Assembly: GCA_022747635.1 (NCBI GenBank)
Contig: JAKTNV010000003.1
Coordinates: forward strand, 93,040,790 to 93,104,789
DNA: 64,000 nt
Direction of reading: 5' to 3'
Source of the DNA: Hetaerina americana
Taxonomy: Eukaryota; Arthropoda; Insecta; Odonata; Calopterygidae
Positions 25,125 through 35,350 of this stretch are shown here, one piece after another. Made by a program: the position numbers and the translations under genes. The notes beneath the pieces are model-generated. The model made no database searches, was not told the DNA's origin, and saw nothing but the letters and a program-made list of their open reading frames with translations. Each line of letters begins with the position of its first letter. Positions within the stretch are counted from its first letter, which is position 1.

Positions 25125-27015
25125 GCCTGTCGGTGCAACGCCAATCGGGTGTGCGTGCTAGGATGTGGACTCGGAGACAGCAGTGACTCGCCGGAGTCAC
25201 GTGAGAGAGTGGTGAGGGAATGGGGCGTCCGAGCCGTTATTTATGTTTCGTCCCCCGAGAGAGCCCCATGCCAAAAGAGGGAAACGATTGAGATGTGACC
25301 CTTATAAAACCCGTGAAACCACTCTTGTGTTTTCCCTCCGGTAGTTCAAATAAAAAAAAATGGCAGAGCGCGAAGAAGTTTGAAAGGGATGGAATCCGGC
25401 ACATTATTTCACGCCTCCGTGATCGAGAGTGCACGTATGAATGGATGGGCAAAGCGCATATCCCCGTGTGACTACCAATTCTCTTGATCTAAATATGCCT
25501 CCTGCGTCCAATGCTACGGTATTTTGTTACCTAATTCATTTGCGATATCCGATAAGCACTGCCAATGAGCTTATTACAAATAAACACCCGTTAATGGAGC
25601 CGAAACCGGGATTTATGCTAAGCTTTCGGCTGTAAGCTTTTTTCGTGTAAGTCTTTTGGAAAACGAGAGGTCAAAGCTCGGATGTTTATCGAAAATCGAC
25701 GGGTCGCCAACTGGAATGTCCGTATTCAGATCGTGGGAGAGTTGGCAGCCCTAGTCTGTGGGCGTCCAGGGTCATGTATGGGGGGAGCGTTGGAGGGGGA
25801 GGGATTGTCTGGCGGGAGGGAACGCCACTTCCGCGGGTGAGCGATTCAGGGCGTGTCGTGCGTCCGCAGATGCTTGTTCGCTGGGGTTTGGAGGAGGCAC
25901 TGGGGAGAAGGTGGGGAGGTAGGCACTGTGATTTTATCTGCCCGCTACAAGTGCAATCAGGTTAAATCAGGTCTCGCTATCCTCTGTTAATGCGCTACTG
26001 AGGCGAGGCTGCTATTCCTCTGTGGGTACCGTCGGGGTACGAAGAGTTTGACAACGCCAACCAGTTGATATCAGTTGCAAGGGGGAATGATTGGCACATT
26101 TTCGAATGAATTTAAATTTCCATTTTATGGAGCCATTTAAAGTGCTTTTTTTGCTTCCGTGTATAATCCAAAATCATAAAACTTACACATTTTGCTAGTG
26201 GCATTCCGCATCTCAGTAGTAATTTTGCTTCTTTTTGGAATCAGAACACAACTCTGGAAGTAGTTAAAATATATTGTGATGGGCATTTTCTTAGAGAAAT
26301 GTATGTTTTGGCCACACAGCTAATTCTCAAAACATGAATGTTGAACAGTGTGATGAAAAGTAAATAATAATTTATTCTTAAGTTCATTCTACATCCTAAA
26401 TGATAACTTATATCTGTTTTTGTAGGAATAATCAAAAATTTATCAGTAGAAGTTTAAAAGACGTACACTGTATTTTGCTCATGCCCACAAAAGTTATTGT
26501 TGCCACCTGTACGAATTACAGGGCAATGGAAATGTATTATGACTTGATAAAACACATTCTAATTTTCATGATAATTTGAGGTCTTAATGGGGTTATTTTA
26601 ATCTAAAACTATTATGCCAGTGATTTTTAAACTACACCTCCTTCGTTTAATTTATTCTTGGCTCAATACATTACTTGGAAAAAATGCCACATATAATCAT
26701 TTTTTAGCTGTATTAAAATGTCAGCTTGATTTGACTGTAATGTGTTACCTCAGTGAGCTACGATATGACATCAATATCGTAAATTATAGGTGATCTTTTT
26801 ACGAGGTCTTCCTAATCCTCAAATAGTAAGCAAGCTTCATCTACATGCACCGTCGTCAAAATAAATGGAAAGGGATTTAACTGCGGTTAAACATCTACTT
26901 CCTTTTAATTTAGCAACGCGCCTTTCTTCAGATCCCCATTTCAAAAAAGTAGGAATCGCTCAAAAAAATAATGAATGACCATAAATACAAAGATGTGTAC
27001 GAATCCGCCGGTAAA
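25125..27015. other. Mixed then AT-rich unique DNA
   Basis: A G-rich patch lies at about 25740-25930. From 26050 the sequence is AT-rich. No gene or repeat recognised. Confidence 0.5.
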
Positions 27016-27019
27016 ATTT

Positions 27020-28275
27020 AACAGGCAAGTGATTAATGATGGCCAAGCAGAAAAGGGAGAAGAAAAAGTGAGGAAAATGGCTGGAGGTGGAGAGAACCAT
27101 GGGGCATTTGGAGGGGAGGGAGAGGAAAGGAAGAGGAAGAAAATGGTGGAAGAGATCTTGTCCCTCTTCTACGTTTCTTTTCCGTCTGCTCTGGACGGGT
27201 TGATAACAAGAATGCCTACCTCAGACAGAGAAAAGACCTCAAATTTTTTATCAAGCCATGCATTATTGCCGTCAGTTTGGTCCATTCTCCGTTGTTATTG
27301 TTTTAAAAATATTGCTTTTATCGCTGCCAAAAACCATAAATAATCTGTGTTACATAATTGATAGCAGTAAAATTTCTGAAAAATTTTACCTGATTAGTAA
27401 ATTGTCTGATTAATTTTCCACATTTATTCTTCCCATTTTCTTCGTCTAATTCAAGTGAGTTTTTAAATTTAAGCATGATTACTCACCTATTTTTGTATAT
27501 TTAATTTTGATATATTTTGCGTTCCATTCTGTCGAATGTGTCTCCCTGTTTCGACCGATTCTATTGTTTTATTTGCCTAATTTTACATGCTTCTAGTTCA
27601 TATTTCTCATAATATGATTACCTCGTAAGGATTTTATTTTTATTTATTTCTAATTTGATTCTATTATGTATTTTTTTGTCTCACCATCGACATTTGAAAC
27701 CATCCCGCTCTTCTTCTCTGCACATAATCTCCATCCACCTGCTAAAAACTTCCGAAGTCCTCCCAAGGTGAGCTAAATTCAACGGACGGCGGGACCAAAT
27801 TCTATCCCAAGTAACTGTGTCTTTATCTCTAGTATAAGATAAGCAAGATTAGGTATGGAGATGAGTTGTTATATTCAGTGAATGTTACGGATGAAAAATT
27901 AATCCCAAATGTTACTTCCTATTTATGAAAACAAAATAGCGATGCGAGTTGACGACCCAAATGCTTATATTCACGCATGTTGTCATGTTTCAAGTAGCTT
28001 CCTTTACGTGCTCCAAACGTCATGATGCGCTCAAAGAATGACTGCAATTTGCTAACTCACATGAATTTCGTCAAGTGCTAATTCATGCTGTTTCCCAAAT
28101 CTAGTTTAGTTTCGGTAGAGGATTCATTTGCCGGACAATAACCGTCGAGTGATTGCTTTCACGTCGGCTTCTGCTGTGTGGGATATTTTTACCTGTGTAC
28201 GTCAAGGGGCATGCATTATAAATTGCTGATTGGTGATTGTTCGCACGAAGGGAATCGGCCACATGGGGGCATATT
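27020..28275. other. Short purine block and AT-rich DNA
   Basis: Purine-rich at about 27020-27165, otherwise AT-rich. A 122-codon frame starting at 26975 is carried by the purine block and has no family signature. Confidence 0.5.
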
Positions 28276-28279
28276 GGAG

Positions 28280-28935
28280 AAATGGTTGAGAGAAACGACC
28301 ATCCCGCTCTGTGAGAGCACACCGCCCGCATGTTCCGCTCCTCCCTTGACGATCCTTCTCAAGGGATTCGTTCCAATTACCCTAATGTCACCCTCTTCTC
28401 AATCGCAGTGGGGAAGGTCAGACCGGGAAATGGAACGGGAGTCTTCCGCGACACTCCGTATCCGACTTCTGAGACACCAAGGCGGCCGAGGCGACAGCGG
28501 AGGGGGTTGTACTTTCAACCCATCCCTGGGGCGCACTCCAAGCCCTCCAACCTTCCTCCTCTTTCCTCCCTCCTCATAAAACACGATTCTGATTCATTGT
28601 GCATTTCTTCCGATTGCTATTCCGTCGGCGACACGCTTAAAATCTCTGCCGTTTTTATTTCCGGAGCGTCTTCTGCCTGATCAAAAGAATCCACCCGAAA
28701 GATCGTTACCGGAAGGCAGCGTTGTAGGAAAAACGCGGTGCATGAATATGAAATGAGACTCAAGGGAGGGGAGGAGTGGGTGGGGGGAGGGACGCATGAT
28801 GGCGAATATTGAACGCATCGAACGCCATTAGCATTCGCTTCTTTTCGTCGAGAAAGAGTGAGAGGGGAGGGGAGTGGGAAAGGGAGAGAGGTCGGAAGGG
28901 CTTGGTGGGGGAAGCACGGGCAGAAGTAAAAGACC
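28280..28935. other. Pyrimidine-to-purine switch island
   Basis: Moderately pyrimidine-rich at 28280-28600 and purine-rich at 28755-28930 on the plus strand, with a mixed hinge. No gene. Confidence 0.55.
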
Positions 28936-28939
28936 TCCC

Positions 28940-29965
28940 TCTTCTCTGTAGTCTACTGTGTGTTCCTTTAAAAAAAAATTTATGTATAAGAGCGGCGGTC
29001 CGCGTACCTTAGTTTTTAAGTAATTTTATGTTATATACAGGGTTTGATCAAAAAGCAACATTTTGAGAACTGAAGTGGTATCAGAGGCTGTGTATTATTG
29101 TAGATGTACGAGTTGTCGTTTCATAGACATTTATAGCGTGAAAATCTCTTGAAAAGTGGAAATAAAAAAAACTTGTGCACATGGTAGTTGAATAAAATTT
29201 ATAAGTGTGGTGAAATTTGAGAAATATTTATTTTATATTTAATAACAGACACATGATTTAAGTTAAAATCCCTCATTAAATAGAGAAAACAACTCTTATT
29301 CGGCTTTGTCGGGTTGAACTCAAAGATGCTTTTAATGAACGGTATTGGATATAATTTGGATTGGTACCTGCTTCTGACACGAATGTTCACATTGGAATTT
29401 TCGGGTTAATAATAATTATTTTCAATGTTATGTTTGCTCATGCTTAAGTACTGTGTGAAATGTACGTTAAGCAGTTGCAACATCAAGCAAACGTTGACGG
29501 AATCGAAGTTCAAATTGTCTCCGGCTCCATTCGTTTGTAGTCACCTGCTGGCGATGCAGAATTTCTCTTTACTACTTTCTGTCTGAATCACATTTTATAG
29601 CCAACTTTCCTTTGTCGACTGCCTATTCGAAAATACTCTAACAACCTGATGGATCGCACTCCTCCCACATTATCTCCGACCGCAAAACAAACCCGTTTGG
29701 AGACTAAATTTATCGGCAATGTCAATCGATATTTTCCCGCTCACGTTAATATGGGGAACTAATTACGAAGATTATTTCGTTGTCAGAACGTGACCAAGAG
29801 ACTGTTTGCTTTTTCTTCCAGGAGAGGAAATGGCATTTACCTGCGCAAATTAATTAGATTGAAAGATAAAACAAGCTTGGTCACGATGCAGGTAATCGTT
29901 TCAAGTAATTAGCAACGCCCACCTCCAGGACTCCGAATGTAGTGGCGGGTCGCCCCGGCGTTTTC
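28940..29965. other. Unique DNA with a possible mariner-type terminal sequence
   Basis: At about 29036 TACAGGGTTTGATCAAAAAG resembles the outer end of a mariner-like inverted repeat, next to TA. I found no matching second end. Otherwise nothing recognised. Confidence 0.3.
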
Positions 29966-29969
29966 AAAA

Positions 29970-30730
29970 CCACCATCTCGCGTCCGCGTCCCCTGTCGAC
30001 GCCCTTGTAATAGTCTCACCCTTCCTCGCGCCCGCCCCCGCCCTTCCTCCTCTCTCACTCTCACAGATGCATTTTGCTGGTGCACGACCGTGCCGTGCTC
30101 AACATCCCCCCACCTCTCGCCTCCGCATCCTCCTCAGCCCCACCCGCTCCACACCGATCCCCGAGCCTCGGCACTGCGTCCCAAGAGCACCCCCCCTCCC
30201 ACACCCTAACCCCTCCGCCTGCCCCCCCAACCCCACAGTTGTCGTCCCTCCCGGGACGCCACGCTTCCTCTCCCTCCCCCATCTTTCCATCTCGCTCCCC
30301 AAACTCCTCTCTTATTTACCCCGATTAAATTCGCGATACGCGATTGGCCGATCTCCCCAACCTCTCCCTCACCGTACTCCCCCACCCTGCACAACCGTCC
30401 ATCTGGCTTCACTCCCCCCATCCCCACCTTCGAGTCTCCCTCGCCACCCCAAGCCACGGCCCTCCCCATTCGCTCGCTGTCTCTCCCGGGCGAAATGTTT
30501 ATAACTGCCGCCCCGCGTGCTCTCTCCCAAATCATCGACCGTATCAATAAATTCGTAACTTGATTTGGTGCGAGGGGAAGACGAAGCGCTTTGGACGGCT
30601 GAGGGGTCGTAGGCCTGGGGAGAGCGGATGGAAGGGCGGGGGATGTTGGTAATGGCCGAGTTGTGTGGCAGACGGGCAGAGATTGGCGTACGATGAAATG
30701 GTTGACAGGCAGGACCGAGGAGAGGAAAGG
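29970..30730. other. Pyrimidine-to-purine switch island
   Basis: Pyrimidine-rich at 29970-30530 and purine-rich at 30560-30730. Pro/Ser-rich frames of up to 145 codons overlap others on both strands and are not genes. Confidence 0.65.
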
Positions 30731-30889
30731 ATTCCGTACCTACTGAGGACAACAATAATCGGTGCTTATCGCGTTAAAATGATGCGGATTGTTTTATAAA
30801 GTAATGCACCAGTTACAAACCGTTGCATTTCAATTTTAACTAATTGTTAATTATAGTGAAAATGGCGTGCGTGTACGGTACAGTCGTCA

Positions 30890-30933
30890 TCATCAGAATA
30901 TCTGATGAGGACGTCCGTGCCGTGGAAACGTCA
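30890..30933 (+). ncRNA. Hammerhead-like core, solitary copy
   Basis: CTGATGA (30902-30908) matches the hammerhead core exactly, and GAAACGTC (30925-30932) supplies GAAA plus a GTC triplet. Stem II between them is weak: ACG/CGT with a 7-base loop. In competition, TCATCAG (30890-30896) forms a perfect 7-bp hairpin with CTGATGA around AATAT. No endonuclease frame lies just upstream, so this may be a PLE tail whose body is lost, or coincidence. Confidence 0.35.
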
Positions 30934-31092
30934 AAACTATATATGTGTTTGTCCTGTCTTTGGTTTCAAAATCTATATTAATTTATTTATATATTTGTGC
31001 GTCACCAAACAGTGTTCTGTTTCGAAGATAACCTGGTAAATTAGTGTGTGTGTTTATATGCATATATTTATTTTTTATATTCAGTTTTTTCC

Positions 31093-31216
31093 CTGCGCGA
31101 GCTATGGTTTCCAAGGAGTATCTAGCACCCGACAAATCACACAGCTCGGTTGAACCTGAAGGTGCCCAGAGAATCTTTCCCGGGAATAGAATTCCGGCCC
31201 TCCGATAAGTAGTTCC
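31093..31216 (-). mobile_element. tRNA-derived SINE, family 1, copy 2 (partial)
   Basis: It aligns by eye with 9258-9384. Shared blocks include a GGTTATGG/GCTATGG start, CACATAGCTTGG versus CACACAGCTCGG, ACCCAGAGAGG versus GCCCAGAGAAT and a CAGTAGTCC versus AAGTAGTTC end. The B box is eroded and the tRNA 5' part is missing, so it is an older or truncated copy. Confidence 0.6.
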
Positions 31217-31379
31217 AAAAAAATCAATCTGTGCTCAAAGTACTTGCCTGGTAGACATAAATTATAATTTATACTTAAAGTACGCAATAACAAAAATTGT
31301 GAATCACTTACTCCCTATTCCAACAACCCACATAGCACTTCTACATCGTTGAAACGGTCTGTAAGCGTAAAAATTACTT

Positions 31380-31870
31380 AAAATCCGCCAACCCATTGTC
31401 AGACCCTCTCGTCATCATGCACCGGTTTCCGCCGTAAACAGTACCCTCTCATCCGTTCTGTTCTATCCCGCACTAATCCCTTACACCATCACGCAATTAT
31501 TCACTCCACTCCCACACAGACTGTATCTTCAAATATGTTATCTACATCCTCATAGGCACCTTTCTCTCGCCTTTTATATTGCAGAATGTACACCTTCACT
31601 CTCCCATAGCATAAATAATCACGGCTTCCAAACAAACCTGCAGCCCTGTCCACCCTCTCTTTCTTTATTTATCCTACTTTCCAAGAATTACCTTTTGATC
31701 ACTTCTCCCTTTCCGTTTCAGAATCCCTCTCCAATTCCTCTAACAACATAAATGTAAGGACCCGCAAGTCCGCATATACCTGGGAGCTCCATTCCTACCA
31801 AACCCCAGGTCTCAACAAAGTAAACCAAGTGCTTCCTTCCCCAATCTCAACCCCTCTCTTGCTTTTTAAT
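31380..31870 (+). pseudogene. Broken PLE GIY-YIG endonuclease fragment
   Basis: Reading across frames gives YIAECTPSLSHSINNHG (about 31574-31624), which matches the YIG region of the PLE copy at 32.7-33.3 kb (YIGEC...SIRMNNH). Downstream in another frame, FDHFSLSVSESLSNSSNNIN followed by VRTRKSAY (about 31700-31780) matches its C-terminal FDQCFSLSIRESL...VRTRESAY block. At least one frameshift and several stops separate the pieces, and the Gly of YIG is Ala. It is therefore dead. It is from the same family as the palindromic pair at 32.5-33.6 kb but clearly older. Confidence 0.7.
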
Positions 31871-32039
31871 CCATTTCCTTTTGCTCTCTTCAGTGTTCTT
31901 TTGGCATAGGTGGGGAGTCGATATCGAAACAGTGCAATAACCGTGTTAATGTTCTTCATGTATTCTATGGTTGGTATATGTACAATTTCCTTTTCATACT
32001 ATCGAGTTCGTACTACGTGTCTGAAATTTTTCCATTAGT

Positions 32040-32040
<1 letters not shown>

Positions 32041-32117
<77 letters not shown>
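32041..32117. repeat. (TA)n microsatellite
   Basis: About 38 uninterrupted TA units. Confidence 0.98.
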
Positions 32118-32119
<2 letters not shown>

Positions 32120-32240
32120 CATACATATTTACTCTTGTGAATAAGACGGCTTACTTTATTGTGTTCTCTGCTATATAGTAATTTTTTTGAGATTTGTTCC
32201 ATCTCTGATTATCGTTACTCCAAGTTTTATTCATGTATAC

Positions 32241-32298
32241 AGGTATATATGTGTATATATATGTCTGTATATATTACTTCAAGTTTTATTCATGTATT

Positions 32299-32383
<85 letters not shown>

Positions 32384-32402
32384 GTATATATATATATATA
32401 AT

Positions 32403-32481
<79 letters not shown>
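32241..32481. repeat. (TA)n-rich microsatellite
   Basis: TA repeats with occasional TG and AATT interruptions, ending directly at the PLE boundary region. Confidence 0.95.
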
Positions 32482-32483
<2 letters not shown>

Positions 32484-32593
32484 CGATTGTCCGGAAAAAC
32501 TCATACGAGCGGCACAATAATGGGCTGACACAACATAACACAAATAGAAAAGAATAGACACATATAAAAGAACACTTACACGGTAAATTGTTC

Positions 32594-32625
32594 GAGCTTT
32601 CGGCCCTCTCAGGGGCCTTCTTCAA
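32594..32625 (-). ncRNA. Hammerhead-like motif in PLE tail (left arm)
   Basis: Mirror image of 33535-33566: TTGAAGA, one base, GGCCC/GGGCC stem, GAAA, GCTC. It lies 3' of the PLE frame, as in the other copies. The first core base is T rather than C. Confidence 0.4.
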
Positions 32626-32725
32626 GAGAGACTGAAAATATGCTATGGATCAGGAGAGGGGAAAGAGTTATGGGCGTGGAGGGGAGGTGTGGAGGGGAGG
32701 TGTGGAGGGAATGCTGGGAGGGAAA

Positions 32726-33302
32726 TTAAATATGGCGGTTAAGGGTGGGAATTTTGAAGGAACGGAAGGATAGTATGTAGGCGGATTCACGAGTTCTCAC
32801 CTCTATGTTGGTAGCTGAATCAGGTAGGGATTCTCGGATGCTGAGGGAAAAACACTGGTCGAATGAAAGGTTGTGGGAATTAGCGTGTGAAGGGATAGGA
32901 AGAGAAGAGAGTGAGGCAGAATTATAGGAGTACCGGTGATTATTCATTCGGATGGATAAGGGGGTAATGCATTCACCTATGTAGAAGGAAGTGCAATGTT
33001 TGCATGATAAAAGATAAATAATATTTTTTTTTGAGAGGCAATTAGCGTGGGAACGAGGTGGGGGGGCTATGAGGGGATGTAGGGAGAGGGGAGTAGGCAT
33101 AATAAGAGGACAGGTTTTACATCGGGGGCGGTTGCAAGTTGGGGAAATATTGGGAAACTTGTCACGGGGGGGCGCCAAAGGGTTGGTGGATCTCAGAAGG
33201 TTTTTGAGATTGGCGGGTCGTCTGTATGCGATAGATGGGCATTGGGGTAGTAAGGATGAGGTCGCGTCATTGTCATGTAAAATTGGAAACAGTTCTTTAA
33301 GA
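32726..33302 (-). CDS. PLE polyprotein C-terminus, GIY-YIG domain (truncated)
   Basis: The open frame extends to 33355 on paper, but its first 18 or so codons are antisense of the inverted partner, so genuine element sequence starts near 33302. Residues, counted from the paper start: an Arg-rich linker with RRPANLKNLL at 45-54, a Cys pair in NRPRCKTC at 75-82, the GIY equivalent IIY at 112-114, Cys 118 and 121, YIG at 125-127 followed by EC, and the catalytic-type Arg at 136 in SIRMNNH. The C-terminal FDQCFSLSIRESLPDSATNI block is shared with the broken copy at 31.4-31.9 kb. It is intact at the 3' end, so recent. The reverse transcriptase is missing. Confidence 0.8.
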
Positions 33303-33637
33303 CAGTGTTTTTCCCTCAGCATCCTAGAATCCCTACCTGATTCAGCTACCAACATAGAGGTGAGAACTCGTGAATCCGCCTACATACTATCCTTCCGTTC
33401 CTTCAAAATTCCCACCCTTAACCGCCATATTTAATTTCCCTCCCAGCATTCCCTCCACACCTCCCCTCCACACCTCCCCTCCACGCCCATAACTCTTTCC
33501 CCTCTCCTGATCCATAGCATATTTTCAGTCTCTCTTGAAGAAGGCCCCTGAGAGGGCCGAAAGCTCGAACAATTTACCGTGTAAGTGTTCTTTTATATGT
33601 GTCTATTCTTTTCTATTTGTGTTATGTTGTGTCAGCC

Positions 33638-33642
<5 letters not shown>
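33303..33642 (+). mobile_element. 5'-truncated PLE copy (right arm)
   Basis: A plus-strand tail of 340 bp, nearly identical to the inverse of 32519-32857. It begins inside the C-terminal coding block, contains the matching stop (near 33434), the 3' UTR and the ribozyme-like motif, and ends at a TA tract. It has no nuclease core of its own. Confidence 0.85.
33535..33566 (+). ncRNA. Hammerhead-like motif in PLE tail (right arm)
   Basis: TTGAAGA (33535-33541), A, GGCCC/GGGCC stem (33543-33547 with 33554-33558), GAAA (33559-33562), then GCTC. Here the G of GAAA is outside the stem, as in true hammerheads, but one extra base separates the core from the stem, and stem I is at best 2 bp. Confidence 0.4.

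Positions 33643-33715
<73 letters not shown>
33643..33715. repeat. (TA)n microsatellite
   Basis: About 36 TA units at the outer end of the right PLE arm, mirroring the tract at the left arm. A shorter TA run lies at about 33811-33827. Confidence 0.97.
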
Positions 33716-33719
<4 letters not shown>

Positions 33720-33851
33720 CACACATACCTATACATGAATAAAACTTGAAGTAACGATAGTCAGAGATGGAAAAAATCTCAAAAAAATTACTATGCATGT
33801 GTTTGTGTGTATATATATATATATATTTTAAATTTTATTAATGCATTTCAT

Positions 33852-34363
33852 ATTCGCTTAGTTTCCAACTATAAAGAGTCGCTTGGGATGAGATCGGTGA
33901 CCTATATACCACCGCCATACGAGGCGTGTTAGTTCCTCTGGCGTACCAAATTAAAAGGATTTCATGCACAGAAAAATTCCAAAACCACTATATTCTGGTT
34001 CACTGCAGTGCCATGAAGTCCAAAATGAACCGCAAACACACTAGTGCTTCTAGTTCAGATGTATTCTAGGTCTTCTATTATCGATGGAGCGCATAGCGGA
34101 ATTCAAATTTAGCATGTATTTGGGTTTATCGTCTACAATAAAAGGCTGAAAGTGCTGCCCTAATTGTAAGTGATCGTACTTAAACGTTATATACTGGGCT
34201 ATAAAAGCTCTTGCTAAAGCGGCTTTGGGGCTTTTCAATAATGAAAAAATGTTTTATTTGGTTCTCCATGGAAACTGACACGCCTCTTGGCCGCGTGACA
34301 GCAGTATATATCTGTCACCGATCTCATCCCCAGAGACTGTATACTAAAGGGAAATAAGCGAAT
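33852..34363. mobile_element. Non-autonomous terminal-inverted-repeat element (MITE-like)
   Basis: About 90-bp imperfect inverted repeats bound a 512-bp segment. Outer ends ATTCGCTTA (33852) and TAAGCGAAT (34355-34363); a 15-bp identical block GATGAGATCGGTGAC at 33887-33901 and inverted at 34314-34328; inner GAGGCGTGTTAGTTCC (33921) versus inverted GAAACTGACACGCCTC (34271-34286). No transposase frame. I could not fix a target-site duplication, so the superfamily is unassigned. Confidence 0.75.
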
Positions 34364-35242
34364 TTGCAATTTATTCTTATTTTTTTGCAAAATCAGTCTT
34401 GTCTTGACGAAATAATATTCATATTATTCCTCTCGTATTCGAATTCACGCGCTCAGGACCAACCATTGAACTCTTCTATAGCCAAATAATATTACTCGTA
34501 TATAATTGGCACTATACGTTGGACTAGGATTACACGCTACAAGATATTAGTACCTTAACCTTTTTCTTAGAGCGTTTGTCGCCCAGATACCTACGCGACC
34601 TATTTTTATATCGTAGGATGAATTATTTATTTCTTCAATGCTTTAATTTATTTTTCCTACTAAATACTCAATTACAATTTTATCCAGCAGTGATGAACTT
34701 AATAAGGGCGGATGGTCCCTATTCCTTGCAAAAGGGCTATCGGAGCATATTTTGTAGGTCAACAAAGACTCCACTTACTACACAGATTCTACTTCCCATT
34801 TTGTAATGGAATGGTCTCAACACGTTTGTCCGACGGTGCAACAAGAAATCAATGCATATTCTAAAAATCAATGCATTTCTATTTCGTGTATATTTTACAC
34901 AAAGCCTATCTAGCCAGAACACCTCCATTAACTCGGATATTTTACTCTGCCCGGGGATCTTTAAACAAAATATTCCTGTGCTGCAATCCATTATCCAATA
35001 ATTTAAGCGTATTTACGAACAAATTCTATTTTTCAACAAGGTATTTTTTGCTGTACGATTATATCTGCTCATCCTTACCCACAGATAAGATCATAATTAT
35101 AACCTTTTCTGAGGATAAGGATGTTAAATATCTGAGGGTAAATATTATTTCACACAATTGGAAGACTTATTGGTAAATAAAATCCACGTTTTGTACTGCA
35201 GTTGAGAATACACGGGGTCATTAATTAAACCCTAATTTAATG
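34364..35242. other. AT-rich unique DNA, no gene seen
   Basis: Nothing recognised. Confidence 0.55.
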
Positions 35243-35262
35243 ATAAATAAATAAATAAATAA

Positions 35263-35347
<85 letters not shown>
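35243..35347. repeat. (AAAT)n(TA)n microsatellite
   Basis: About six AAAT units, then about 40 TA units, abutting the tail of the SINE copy that starts at 35348. Confidence 0.96.

Positions 35348-35350
<3 letters not shown>

Larger units (their letters stand above)
32519..33302 (-). mobile_element. 5'-truncated PLE copy (left arm plus loop)
   Basis: A minus-strand PLE tail of about 784 bp. It carries the polyprotein C-terminus, a 3' UTR and the ribozyme-like motif at 32594-32625, and ends in TA repeats at its 3' side. At 33302 it is cut and joined head to head with a second tail of the same family. Positions 32519-32857 are nearly identical in inverted orientation to 33303-33642. Confidence 0.85.
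32173..33796. repeat. 1.6 kb nested palindrome around PLE copies
   Basis: The outer left segment (32173-32240) reappears inverted at about 33728-33796, roughly 90% identical by eye. It includes the block CAAGTTTTATTCATGTATA, which is repeated once more at about 32279-32298. Inside come a TA tract, a PLE tail, a spacer, the inverted PLE tail and a second TA tract. The whole structure is symmetric about 33080. Confidence 0.85.

Noticed and set aside
33069..33434. A separate 121-codon plus-strand gene
   Set aside because: It reads antisense through the left PLE copy and then into the right arm; only the last 40 or so codons are real PLE coding sequence.
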